A stretch of 52,200 nucleotides of DNA, taken from contig CAINXK010000176.1 of NCBI GenBank assembly GCA_903854805.1, positions 1-52,200 of the forward strand. Reading direction: 5' to 3'. The position numbers and the translations under genes were made by a program. The notes beneath the pieces are model-generated. The model did no database searches, was not told the DNA's origin, and saw only the letters and a program-made list of their open reading frames with translations. Below, piece by piece: positions 1-8,138 of this stretch (the first letter of the stretch is position 1; every line of letters begins with the position of its first letter). The stretch comes from an uncultured Anaerolineae bacterium. GTDB taxonomy: Bacteria; Chloroflexota; Anaerolineae; Anaerolineales; Villigracilaceae.

Positions 1-414
1 CTTGTGAATGACAGGCTGGTTTCACGTAATTATCAGGTAGCCCTGATCGATTTAAACCTGATGCGCTCTCCAGACCCCGATCCATATCCTTTCTGGCATC
101 AATCTGAAATCACCGGCGGGCAAAACTACAGTCAGTGGGATAACCGTACCGCCAGTGAGTACATTGAGCAGGCCCGTGTTACCCCCGATTTCAATGCCCG
201 TGCACGTCTGTACCGGAATTTCCAGGTGATCTTTTCCAAAGAATTGCCGGCGCTGCCATTGTATTTCCCCGTATACAGTTACGGAGTTAGCGAAACCGTT
301 CGCAACGCTCAGATGCCTCCGCTTTTCGATACATCTGACCGTTTCTTGACGATAGCCGACTGGTATCTGGTGACTCGGCGTGCGTTGGATCAAACATCCC
401 AGCCAACCCCATGA
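1..414 (+). CDS. Peptide/nickel-type ABC transporter substrate-binding protein, C-terminal end (5' partial)
   Basis: The reading frame is open at the left edge, so only about the last 137 residues are present. The text has the usual end of family 5 extracellular solute-binding proteins: a helix with an ARLYRNFQ-like segment, then ELPALPLYFPV, and a final stretch with DRFLTIADWYL. These proteins capture peptides or similar solutes outside the membrane for a Dpp/Opp-type importer. No permease or ATPase follows in this window, so the partners lie upstream or elsewhere. The stop codon overlaps the next start in an ATGA arrangement at 411-414, so the two genes are probably translationally coupled. 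The family assignment is fairly safe; the substrate is unknown. Confidence 0.75.
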   Translation, partial: LVNDRLVSRNYQVALIDLNLMRSPDPDPYPFWHQSEITGGQNYSQWDNRTASEYIEQARVTPDFNARARLYRNFQVIFSKELPALPLYFPVYSYGVSETVRNAQMPPLFDTSDRFLTIADWYLVTRRALDQTSQPTP

Positions 415-938
415 CATCTAGCGAACAAGACATCCGTTTTTTGAAAGAAGCTGCAGAACAGCTGCAGGAATATCTACTCTCAAATGAGTTGTACTGGCCT
501 TTAAGTGGTTCGCTGCCCAGGCTTACCCCGGGTGCACTTCTGCTTGTGTTGGCACGAGTCGGAATTATGGTTCCGAGTGAAGGCCAAAAATTTGGTGCTC
601 AGGTGGAAACCATCCGCGTGAAGTGGCGCGTTGCCTGGGAAAAGAAAGTTGCGCGTGAAATTACCAACCGCACGCGGCTCTGGTCTCAATTCTTATCTGA
701 TTATATTAATGCGCCTGACCAGAATCAGGAATCGTACCGGTCGGAAGCCCGAGGCCGGACCATCCTGCAGCTATTGCTGGCTGATTTGTCCGAATGGGGG
801 GCTTCTGAAATAGCGGCTCTGGCCGAACTGGATGGGGTCCTGAAATCGCGCCTGATTCCATGTGATTTTTTGTGGGAGCATGAACTGCAAACGGCGTTTC
901 CAAAGAGTGACTACTGGTTTTTGTATGGAAACCTCTAG
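411..938 (+). CDS. Hypothetical protein, 175 aa
   Basis: I do not recognise this protein. It begins with ATG overlapping the stop of the upstream binding protein by 4 nt, so it was probably co-transcribed with it. It has no signal peptide or membrane segment. The sequence looks alpha-helical and soluble, with a charged, Arg/Glu-rich middle (about residues 65-115) and a C-terminal stretch rich in Trp, Phe and Tyr that ends DYWFLYGNL. Its linkage to a transporter could be accidental. The overlap, the length and normal codon use make it a real gene; I assign no function. Confidence 0.6.
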   Translation: MTSSEQDIRFLKEAAEQLQEYLLSNELYWPLSGSLPRLTPGALLLVLARVGIMVPSEGQKFGAQVETIRVKWRVAWEKKVAREITNRTRLWSQFLSDYINAPDQNQESYRSEARGRTILQLLLADLSEWGASEIAALAELDGVLKSRLIPCDFLWEHELQTAFPKSDYWFLYGNL

Positions 939-991
939 ACCCTCCACCTATTTTCTGTAATGAATATTCAAGAGAAAGAGAATAAAATCTG

Positions 992-2359
992 ATGACTGAT
1001 CACAGACAGGCAGCGCTTGATTATGCACACACGCACAAAGCCGATGCGTTGAACAACCTGAAAGAAATTGTCGCAATCCCATCGATTTCGACCGATCCCG
1101 AGCACACTGCAGACATGCAAGGCACAGCTGAATGGCTGGCGACGCGCCTGATCGAACTGGGCATGCAAAAGGTGGCTGTTATGCCGAGTGATGGGCACCC
1201 GTTGGTTTATGGCGAATGGCTGGGTGCGCCCGGCAAACCGGTTGTATTGATCTATGGACATTATGATGTCCAACCTGTTGACCCGATCGAACTCTGGCAT
1301 ACTGGCCCGTTTGAACCGACTGAAGTGGGCGAAAACTTGTATGGACGTGGCACATCTGACATGAAGGGCCAGGTGATGGCTACCATTTGTGCACTGGATG
1401 CTATCATTAAGACCGGTCGCATGCCGGTCAACCTCAAGTTTATGATCGAAGGCGAAGAAGAGATCGGTTCACCTTCTCTGGCCAAATGGATAGCAGAAAA
1501 CGCCGATTTGTTGAGGGCTGATTTCTGTTTGAATCCCGACGCAGGTATGCTGGGTAAGGAATATCCGACCATTACTTATGGGTTGCGTGGGTTGGTTTAT
1601 TTTGAACTGCGGGTATTTGGTCCAGATCATGATCTACACTCAGGACTGGCGGGCGGGATTGTGCATAACCCGGCTCAGGCGTTGGCCGAGTTAATTGCTG
1701 GCATGCATGATAAAAATGGCAAGGTTACTCTACCCCAATTTTATGATAAAGTGCGCTTACTGAGCGATGAGGAGCGCGCGGCTTTTGCACGACTGCCGCA
1801 TTCAGACGCAGAATATCTTGCGTTGACGGGAGTTGAAGTCTTGTGGGGTGAACCTGAATATACCCCGGCCGAGCGTACTGGTGCGCGTCCGACTTTGGAA
1901 GTTCACGGTTTGCTCTCCGGTTTCACTGGCAAGGGCCAGAAGACAGTTCTCCCAGCCTGGGCTATGGCCAAAATATCCTGTCGTTTGGTGCCTTACCAGG
2001 ATCCAGATGAAGTTTTCGAACAGCTCAAACGCTATCTGACCGAAAATGCAGGGCCCACCATCCGCTGGGAATTGGATAAATATTCGGGTGCTCCGGCTTC
2101 CATTTCAGACGTGAATCAGGCGGGTGCCCGTGCGCTTGGGGCTGCGCTTCAGCAAGTTTGGGGTATTGAGCCCTTCTATAGAAGAGAAGGTGGTTCGATC
2201 CCGGTGGTTGGTCAGATGCAAAGCATGTTGGGAATCGAATCTGTTTTAACGGGTTTTGGCCTGCCAGACGATAACTTGCATGCGCCCAATGAAAAATTGC
2301 ACCTGCCCACCTGGTATCGCGGCATTGATGCATTGGTTCATTTCTTTTTTAATCTATAA
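992..2359 (+). CDS. M20 family metallopeptidase (dipeptidase, ArgE/DapE/CNDP-like)
   Basis: A 455-residue cytosolic zinc peptidase of the M20/M28 clan. The metal and catalytic signatures are in order: GHYDVQP (His90, Asp92), then GRGTSDMKGQ (Asp123, the bridging metal ligand), then EGEEEIGS around residues 153-160 with the general-base glutamate. A dimerisation domain follows in the middle third, beginning near the FELRVFGPDHDLHSG segment, typical of the CNDP/dipeptidase branch. Length agrees with that branch. The start codon has only a weak purine-rich stretch before it. Such enzymes hydrolyse dipeptides, which would fit with the peptide binding protein upstream, but there is a 53-nt gap and a shared operon is not certain. 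Exact substrate unknown. Confidence 0.9.
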   Translation: MTDHRQAALDYAHTHKADALNNLKEIVAIPSISTDPEHTADMQGTAEWLATRLIELGMQKVAVMPSDGHPLVYGEWLGAPGKPVVLIYGHYDVQPVDPIELWHTGPFEPTEVGENLYGRGTSDMKGQVMATICALDAIIKTGRMPVNLKFMIEGEEEIGSPSLAKWIAENADLLRADFCLNPDAGMLGKEYPTITYGLRGLVYFELRVFGPDHDLHSGLAGGIVHNPAQALAELIAGMHDKNGKVTLPQFYDKVRLLSDEERAAFARLPHSDAEYLALTGVEVLWGEPEYTPAERTGARPTLEVHGLLSGFTGKGQKTVLPAWAMAKISCRLVPYQDPDEVFEQLKRYLTENAGPTIRWELDKYSGAPASISDVNQAGARALGAALQQVWGIEPFYRREGGSIPVVGQMQSMLGIESVLTGFGLPDDNLHAPNEKLHLPTWYRGIDALVHFFFNL

Positions 2360-2407
2360 TCTGCAGCGACCGCATGCGCGGCGCAATCAACGGTGAGGAA
2401 GACAGAC

Positions 2408-3277
2408 ATGGAAGATCGAATTATTTCGTACGGCGGGCAGGCTGTGCTCGAAGGTGTACTGATGCGTGGGCGGAAAGCCCTGGCGATTGCAATGCGAGCC
2501 CCGGATGGGCAAGTGATCGTCCATACCGAAAAGCTTTCTGGTATTTATCAATCATCGATTGCATCAATCCCATTTTTACGTGGTGTAATTTTATTATGGG
2601 ACGCGCTCGGATTGGGCATGAAGGCTTTGACTCTTTCTGCTAACGTTCAGACGGGTGAGGACGAGAAGCTGGAAGGGCCGCTATTGTACGGAACGATGGC
2701 TTTTTCAATGGCTTTTGGGATTGGTCTGTTCTTCCTGGTGCCCTATGGAATTGGAAAGCTTGGGCAGTGGCTCGGGCTGGGTGTCTGGTCAGGCGCTGCG
2801 CTGGAAGGCGTTTTTAGACTGTTGTTGATCGTTGGTTATATGTGGGCGGTGGGTCTGATGCCTGAAATCAGGCGTGTATTTCAATATCATGGTGCCGAGC
2901 ATAAGACGATCAATGCTTTCGAAGCCGGGGCTGAACTGACCCCTGAAAATGTGGCTAAATTTCCGCTGGAACACCCCCGTTGTGGCACATCCTTTTTGCT
3001 GACTCTGGCGGTGCTGTCGATTTTGGCTTTCAGCCTTCTACATCCACTTGCGATTGTCTATCAGATCTTGGGCCGTATTTTGCTTATTCCGGTGCTGGCT
3101 GGTATTTCGCTCGAGTATATTCGTTGGATGGCAAATCATCTCGACTCTTCGTTTGTGCGCTGGTTGATCAGGCCAAACCTGGCCTTGCAGAAATTGACCA
3201 CGCGTGAGCCAGATTTGAGCATGCTGGAAGTATCGATCCGATCTTTTAACGAAATGATGGCGATTGAAAAAGCCTGA
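2408..3277 (+). CDS. DUF1385 family membrane protein
   Basis: A 289-residue protein of the DUF1385 family (function unknown, common in Firmicutes and Chloroflexota). Family marks visible are YGGQAVLEGVLMRG at the N-terminus, YHGAEHKTINAFE in the middle and HPRCGTSFLL further on; the conserved His/Glu and Cys residues suggest a metal site, but this is unproven. There are about four hydrophobic segments (roughly residues 90-115, 130-155, 195-220, 225-245). A GTG at 2393 is in frame, but GTGAGGAAG there is the ribosome binding site for ATG 2408, so I take the latter. A strong terminator follows. Confidence 0.85.
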   Translation: MEDRIISYGGQAVLEGVLMRGRKALAIAMRAPDGQVIVHTEKLSGIYQSSIASIPFLRGVILLWDALGLGMKALTLSANVQTGEDEKLEGPLLYGTMAFSMAFGIGLFFLVPYGIGKLGQWLGLGVWSGAALEGVFRLLLIVGYMWAVGLMPEIRRVFQYHGAEHKTINAFEAGAELTPENVAKFPLEHPRCGTSFLLTLAVLSILAFSLLHPLAIVYQILGRILLIPVLAGISLEYIRWMANHLDSSFVRWLIRPNLALQKLTTREPDLSMLEVSIRSFNEMMAIEKA

Positions 3278-3305
3278 TCCGGGTAGGGAAAGATCAATAA
3301 TTGAT

Positions 3306-3340
3306 AAAAACCGCAAGACCAACCTGGTCTTGCGGTTTTT
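3306..3340. terminator. Bidirectional intrinsic terminator
   Basis: A perfect 16-bp inverted repeat (3306-3321 and 3325-3340) with a 3-nt loop. It starts with five A and ends with five T, so it forms a GC-rich stem with a U tract on either strand. It lies between the convergent DUF1385 gene (+) and Rieske oxygenase gene (-) and should end both transcripts. Confidence 0.93.
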
Positions 3341-3361
3341 ATTTTATGGAGTATGGCAGTG

Positions 3362-4366
3362 TTACTCATCCTCTGGGCTTGTGCCAATCTGACCATTGAT
3401 CAGCGCTCGGCGAACTTTGCGGTAAGTGATGATTGGACCATCGCCCTGGATCAGGACCTCGCCGATATCAAGGTCGGCACGTTTGGGCTGTTGAGTGATG
3501 ACGACGCGTTTGTCCTGGCGTTCGATCACCAGGTTGGCCAGGCTGCCCAAGAAACCGACGATTTGACGGAGGACAGGGGTTTTGGTGGTGTGGTAATAGC
3601 GTAAATACATGAGTGTGTTTTCTTCATCAATAGGTGCGAAGGCTACCATCACGCGGATGTTGTCACTGATCCAGTTGTGCCAGACATTTGGATAGCGGAA
3701 CTGTAGAAATGGGCGGCGCTCTGGTTCTGGAATTTGAGAGGGTTTTAAGGGCGTCTGACCGGTATCGACTTCATTGAAGACCCACAGTTCGATCAGATTA
3801 TCCTGGGGATAATGGTTTTTAACCCGTACCAGTGGACCGTTAACGACGGTTTTGTTACCAGCTCCAATGGTTGTGCGATGGATGAAGGGCAGGTGGACAA
3901 CATCCAATTGGTTTTCAATCGCGCGTGAGTAGTGGGTATTCCAGTGATCGCGCAGTGTGCTGTAAACGAATTTCTCATCGATGCTCTCGAAAAAGGGCAG
4001 TGCTGGGTAGCTTTCGCGCGATTCTCCCCACCAGATATAGACCAGCCCATTGGCTTCACGTGTCGGATATGTCTGAACCTTGAGGGCTTTTGGTGGGTGG
4101 GCGTTTTTTCCATTGGCCGGAACCAGCGTACAGGCACCGGATGTATCATATTCAAAGCCGTGGAATGGGCATTGGATGCAATCGGTTTTTATCTCAGAAA
4201 GGCTGAGCGCAACACCTCTGTGCGGACACTTATCAGCCATAACTGTCAATTTCCCGGTGCTGTCGCGCCAGGCGACCAGCTTTTCTGCCATCCGCGTGAC
4301 GCCCACCGGCCGGCCTTTTTTTATTTCATTTGATTCGAGAATAGCGTACCACTGGTTTTGGATCAT
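3362..4366 (-). CDS. Rieske 2Fe-2S aromatic ring-hydroxylating oxygenase-like protein
   Basis: A 334-residue Rieske non-haem iron oxygenase alpha subunit. The N-terminal Rieske domain has both cluster motifs: CPHRG (Cys47, His49) and CPFHG (Cys66, His69). The catalytic domain carries ENQLDVVHLPFIH, with Asp155 as the bridging residue and His158/His163 as mononuclear iron ligands. The closest groups by layout are phenoxybenzoate dioxygenase, vanillate demethylase and pheophorbide oxygenase-like proteins. It would need a reductase partner, and none is adjacent. Members of the family oxidise aromatic or polycyclic substrates with O2, so the gene hints at some oxygen exposure. No strong ribosome binding site is visible on the minus strand. 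Substrate unknown. Confidence 0.85.
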   Translation of the reverse strand: MIQNQWYAILESNEIKKGRPVGVTRMAEKLVAWRDSTGKLTVMADKCPHRGVALSLSEIKTDCIQCPFHGFEYDTSGACTLVPANGKNAHPPKALKVQTYPTREANGLVYIWWGESRESYPALPFFESIDEKFVYSTLRDHWNTHYSRAIENQLDVVHLPFIHRTTIGAGNKTVVNGPLVRVKNHYPQDNLIELWVFNEVDTGQTPLKPSQIPEPERRPFLQFRYPNVWHNWISDNIRVMVAFAPIDEENTLMYLRYYHTTKTPVLRQIVGFLGSLANLVIERQDKRVVITQQPKRADLDIGEVLIQGDGPIITYRKVRRALINGQIGTSPEDE

Positions 4367-4399
4367 TTTTCCCTGCCTATTTTGTGAAATTTGGAATTA

Positions 4400-4427
4400 T
4401 TGATTATATCCAGTTTTGGATTAAAAT
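4400..4427 (+). promoter_or_regulatory. Promoter with -10 placed for a leaderless transcript
   Basis: TTGATT (4400-4405), a 16-nt spacer and TAAAAT (4422-4427). The -10 box ends exactly 6 nt before ATG 4434, so transcription would begin at or next to the start codon. No usable Shine-Dalgarno sequence fits between them. Confidence 0.55.
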
Positions 4428-4433
4428 TAGGGT

Positions 4434-5297
4434 ATGAAAAAGAGATTTCGGTTCATTCTGGTCCTGCTGACTGGCCTGGCATGCATTCTGGTAGCTATAA
4501 GTGTGTATTATTGGGGACGACCCATGCCAGTTGAAATGCGCGAAGAGGTTTATCCTTGTATGGTTTATTATCGCCGGGTGCATTACCTGCCGCGAACATT
4601 TGTCGCTCATATCGTCACGGTTGATTTATCTTGCAAGAGTATTGATGTTTTTGTGACACCTCCAGAAAAAAATGATAAACAAAACCCTCTTCGGGCGCGG
4701 ACGACTTCTGCGTTTGCTCAAGAATTTGATGCGCAAGTGGCGATTAACGGTGATGGGTTTACCCCCTGGAGATCGAATAGTATTTTCGACTTTTATCCGC
4801 ATCCTGGCGATCCGATCTCTCCGAACGGATTCGCAGCCTCGCGTGCAAAGGAATATGGCGATAGCAAGGGGCCCACATTGTTTATCAATTCTCAAAGGGA
4901 TGCCACTTTTGGAACGCCCTACCGAAAAATCTATAACGCGATTTCAGGTCAGAGTTGGTTGGTCCAGGATAAAGTGCCTGTCCCGGATTTGAACGATACC
5001 CGGACTGCACCACGGACTGCGATCGGTTTAGATGGCCCGGGTACGCGCCTGATCATGATTGTGGTGGATGGTCGCCAGCCCTTCTATAGTGATGGGGTCA
5101 CAATTTTGGAAATGGCCGAACTGATGATTTATTATGGTGGCGATAATGCGATCAACCTGGACGGAGGTGGGTCATCGACTCTGGTGATCCAGGACCCGAA
5201 AACGGGAAGTTATAAGGTGATGAATTCCCCCATTGATAACGGAATTCCCGGCCGGGAGCGACCGGTCGGGAATCATTTTGGAATTAAAACTCGTTGA
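4434..5297 (+). CDS. Phosphodiester glycosidase family protein (NAGPA/DUF2233 domain), membrane-anchored
   Basis: A 287-residue protein with an N-terminal signal-anchor (about residues 8-25, after KKRFR) followed by an outward-facing NAGPA-type domain. The diagnostic NLDGGGSST motif lies near residue 240, with DDP-like and GRQPFYSDGVT segments just before it. This domain occurs in the mammalian uncovering enzyme and in bacterial proteins linked with exopolysaccharide or cell-envelope phosphodiesters. It stands alone between a Rieske gene (-) and tryptophanase (-), so context gives no further clue. The ATG is preceded by a promoter-like -10 with 6-nt spacing, suggesting a leaderless message. 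Confidence 0.8.
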   Translation: MKKRFRFILVLLTGLACILVAISVYYWGRPMPVEMREEVYPCMVYYRRVHYLPRTFVAHIVTVDLSCKSIDVFVTPPEKNDKQNPLRARTTSAFAQEFDAQVAINGDGFTPWRSNSIFDFYPHPGDPISPNGFAASRAKEYGDSKGPTLFINSQRDATFGTPYRKIYNAISGQSWLVQDKVPVPDLNDTRTAPRTAIGLDGPGTRLIMIVVDGRQPFYSDGVTILEMAELMIYYGGDNAINLDGGGSSTLVIQDPKTGSYKVMNSPIDNGIPGRERPVGNHFGIKTR

Positions 5298-5372
5298 CTC
5301 AAGCTGACAAACACAGCGCCTGGCTTCTCTGGTAAACGCCAGGATGATCAAGCAGCCTGAAAAATTGCCGGG

Positions 5373-6749
5373 TTAGAGTGGTTCGAATTGAGCGGTGAAA
5401 TGGCGCAGTAACAAGGGAGCATAAGTGAACTTGTACCCTCGCAATTCTCCGGCTCGTTTGGCGATTCTGCCGAGGGTCTCACCAAGGTAATCCAGGTGTG
5501 ATTGAGTGTAAACCCGGCGCGGAATGGCCATCCGAACAAGTTCCAGGCGCGGGTAGATCATTTCACCGCTATCCGGATCTGGGTGGGCGAACATGACAGA
5601 ACCGATTTCGCAACCCCGAATTCCACCTTCCTTGTACATTTCAACCGTCAGGGCCTGACCGGGGAATTCAGCGTGTGGAATGTGGGGCAGCAGGGCGCCG
5701 GCATCCAGGTAAATGGCATGCCCGCCTGGGGGTTCGATCAAACCAATGCCCTGTTCGCGCAGTAAACCGGCCAGGTAAGCGGTTTGTCCCAGGCGGTAGG
5801 CCAGGTAGTCTTCGTCCAGGCCTTCGTAAAGCCCAACAGCCATGGCGTCCAGGTCGCGACCGGCCAGGCCGCCATAGGAGACGAAACCTTCACGCAGGAT
5901 CAATTCATTGGAGACACGTTGAAAGGTGCTGTCATCGTTCATCGCCAGAAGACCGCCAATGTTTACAATGGCATCTTTTTTGGCAGACATGCAGAATCCA
6001 TCTGCATACGAAAACATTTCGCGGGCGATCTCGATTGGGGTTTTATCCGTATATCCAGGTTCGCGCAATTTGATGAAATAGGCGTTTTCGGCGTAGCGAG
6101 CTGCGTCGATAAAAAATGGGATGTTGTAGGCATGGTAAAGTGCGGCTACCTTGCGGATGTTTTCCATCGAGACAGGCTGGCCGCCCCCGGCATTGTTAGT
6201 GACAGTGATCATGCCCATTGGGATATTTTGAGCGCCGGTTTCGTCTATATAAGTTTTTAACTTGACAAGATCCATATTGCCCTTGAAAGGGTGGGGATTT
6301 GCCGGGTCAAAGGCTTCTTCAATGACAAGATTTACGGGACGCCCACCACGTGCACGGATATTGGCATCGGTGGTATCGAAATGCATGTTTGATGGCACAT
6401 GGCAACCAGGTTTGACAAGCACTGCAGAGAGAATATTTTCTGCCGCCCGGCCCTGGTGGGTTGGAACAAAATGCTTGAAACCAAAAATATCTTCGACGGC
6501 GCTTTTCAGACGAAAGTATGAACGCGCGCCTGCATAAGATTCATCACCTTCCATAATCGCAGACCATTGGTGTTGGCTCATTGCCCCGGTGCCTGAGTCC
6601 GTCAGCAAGTCGATAAAAATATCCTCGGCCTTGAGTGAAAATGGGTTATATCCGGCGGCCTGAATGGCCGCCTGACGGGCCTGGGGCGAGATCAGACGGA
6701 TAGGTTCAACAACTTTGATGCGAAATGGCTCAGGTGAGTATTGGGGCAT
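5373..6749 (-). CDS. tnaA: Tryptophanase (tryptophan indole-lyase)
   Basis: A 458-residue PLP enzyme of the beta-eliminating lyase family that splits L-tryptophan to indole, pyruvate and ammonia. The PLP lysine is in SAKKDA (Lys258), with Asp215 in FIDAAR as cofactor partner and the IPRRVYT arginine for substrate carboxylate. The related tyrosine phenol-lyase is hard to separate by similarity alone, so I used active-site residues. Here the segment reads FDTT (Asp125) where the phenol-lyase has a threonine, CEIGS (Ile382) where it has the phenol-binding arginine of MERG, and LRHFTA (His450) where it has Phe. All three are the tryptophanase state. The ribosome binding site AAGGAG lies 5 nt before ATG 6749. 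I see no convincing TnaC-like leader peptide. Confidence 0.9.
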   Translation of the reverse strand: MPQYSPEPFRIKVVEPIRLISPQARQAAIQAAGYNPFSLKAEDIFIDLLTDSGTGAMSQHQWSAIMEGDESYAGARSYFRLKSAVEDIFGFKHFVPTHQGRAAENILSAVLVKPGCHVPSNMHFDTTDANIRARGGRPVNLVIEEAFDPANPHPFKGNMDLVKLKTYIDETGAQNIPMGMITVTNNAGGGQPVSMENIRKVAALYHAYNIPFFIDAARYAENAYFIKLREPGYTDKTPIEIAREMFSYADGFCMSAKKDAIVNIGGLLAMNDDSTFQRVSNELILREGFVSYGGLAGRDLDAMAVGLYEGLDEDYLAYRLGQTAYLAGLLREQGIGLIEPPGGHAIYLDAGALLPHIPHAEFPGQALTVEMYKEGGIRGCEIGSVMFAHPDPDSGEMIYPRLELVRMAIPRRVYTQSHLDYLGETLGRIAKRAGELRGYKFTYAPLLLRHFTAQFEPL

Positions 6750-6964
6750 ATTGACTCCTTGTTATGTTATCGTTGGGTTAATGACTGCCAAAAGTGTAGC
6801 ATGCTTTGTCTTTCGCGTGTATAATTTCTTTACAGGAATGAAAGGTTTATAGGTGTATCTTCCGGGTAGAAATTCTCATTGAACGATCAAACGGGGCCGA
6901 TATTTTCCCGATTTGATAGGAAAGTGGCTATTTCGCTGGGGCTGTTCTAAATTTTTCAAATGTC

Positions 6965-7003
6965 CTGAAAATTTGGTGGTGGAAATTTTCAGTCACCAAA
7001 TTT
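6965..7003 (+). promoter_or_regulatory. Two mutually exclusive hairpins in the leader of the ABC importer operon
   Basis: Hairpin 1 pairs 6965-6974 (CTGAAAATTT) with 6983-6992. Hairpin 2 pairs 6969-6978 (AAATTTGGTG) with 6994-7003. They share 6969-6974 and cannot form together. Hairpin 2 is followed by TTTATTTTTG (U-rich) and resembles a terminator; hairpin 1 would prevent it. The ribosome binding site of the binding-protein gene lies just downstream (7023-7033). The arrangement resembles an attenuator; the ligand or signal is unknown. Confidence 0.45.
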
Positions 7004-7034
7004 ATTTTTGTTCGTCCAAAAAAAGGAGAAGGAA

Positions 7035-8138
7035 ATGCGTACAAAGAGTTGGATCTTCCAGATTTTCGCTTTGCTCGTGGTTGCCGCAATTCTGACAGGT
7101 TGCGGTGGTGCTGCACCGGCCGCCGGTGGTGGTGACCTGGTTTCAGCCGCCAAAAAAGAAGGCGAATTAACCGTTATCGCCCTTCCGCATGACTGGTGCA
7201 ATTATGGTGAAGCTATTACGGCCTTCAATACCAAGTACGGGATCAAGATCAACGAGTTGAATCCTGATGGTGGTTCTGGTGATGAAATTGAAGCCATCAA
7301 GGCCAATAAAGATAACAAAGGCCCACAAGCCCCCGATGTCATCGACGTTGGTTATGGTTTTGGCCCACAGTTGGTTGCCGAGAAGCTCGTTCAGCCCTAT
7401 AAAGTTTCCACCTGGGCATCCATCCCCGCTGATTCGAAGGACCCGGATGGCTACTGGTATGGTGACTATTATGGTGTGATGGCTCTTGAAGTCAACAAAG
7501 ACGCCGTCAAAAACGTCCCCCAAGATTGGGCTGACTTGCTCAAGCCCGAATACAAGGGTCAATTTGCTCTCGCCGGTGACCCACGCCTTTCGGCTCAGGC
7601 CCAGATGACCGTGTTTGCGGCTGCGCTCTATAATGGCGGTTCGCTTGATAATACCCAGGCTGGCCTTGACTTCTTCAAGAAAGTCAATGATGCCGGTAAC
7701 TTTGTGCCCGTCATTGCCAAGCAGGCGACCGTTGCCAAGGGTGAAACCCCCGTCATCATGCGCTGGGATTACGGCGCACTGGCTGACAAGGATGCCCTGG
7801 CTGGTAACCCGAACATCGAAGTTGTCTATCCCAAGAGTGGCACCATCGCTGGTATCTACATCCAGGCAATTTCAGCTTATGCCCCGCACCCCAATGCCGC
7901 CAAGTTGTGGATGGAATACCTCTACAGTGACGAAGGTCAGAACGTCTGGCTCAAGGGTTACTGCCACCCGGTTCGCTTCAAGGATATGCAGACCCGCGGT
8001 GTAATTCCTGCTGACCTGGTTGCCAAGCTGCCCAAGTTCGATGGGCCGATTGCCTTCCCCAGCATTGACCAGATCAACAACGCCAAGAAAGTTATCGCAG
8101 ACAACTGGATGACTTCTGTCGGCGCCGATGTCCATTAA
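7035..8138 (+). CDS. ABC importer substrate-binding lipoprotein (iron/polyamine/phosphonate-type)
   Basis: A 367-residue lipoprotein. The signal peptide ends in the lipobox LTGC (about residue 22), after which a short Gly/Ala linker leads to the mature domain starting with AAKKEGELTV, characteristic of the FbpA/PhnS/PotD-like class of periplasmic binding proteins. It is followed by two PotB/PotC-like permeases and an ATPase, with the first permease start overlapping its stop by 11 nt, so it is the capture component of the importer. AAAAAGGAGAAGG before ATG 7035 decides the start. The substrate cannot be read from sequence; ferric iron, a polyamine, a phosphonate or thiamine are possible. Confidence 0.85.
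   Translation: MRTKSWIFQIFALLVVAAILTGCGGAAPAAGGGDLVSAAKKEGELTVIALPHDWCNYGEAITAFNTKYGIKINELNPDGGSGDEIEAIKANKDNKGPQAPDVIDVGYGFGPQLVAEKLVQPYKVSTWASIPADSKDPDGYWYGDYYGVMALEVNKDAVKNVPQDWADLLKPEYKGQFALAGDPRLSAQAQMTVFAAALYNGGSLDNTQAGLDFFKKVNDAGNFVPVIAKQATVAKGETPVIMRWDYGALADKDALAGNPNIEVVYPKSGTIAGIYIQAISAYAPHPNAAKLWMEYLYSDEGQNVWLKGYCHPVRFKDMQTRGVIPADLVAKLPKFDGPIAFPSIDQINNAKKVIADNWMTSVGADVH

Noticed and set aside
5373..6749. Tyrosine phenol-lyase
   Set aside because: The phenol-binding Arg, Thr and Phe positions have Ile, Asp and His as in tryptophanase.
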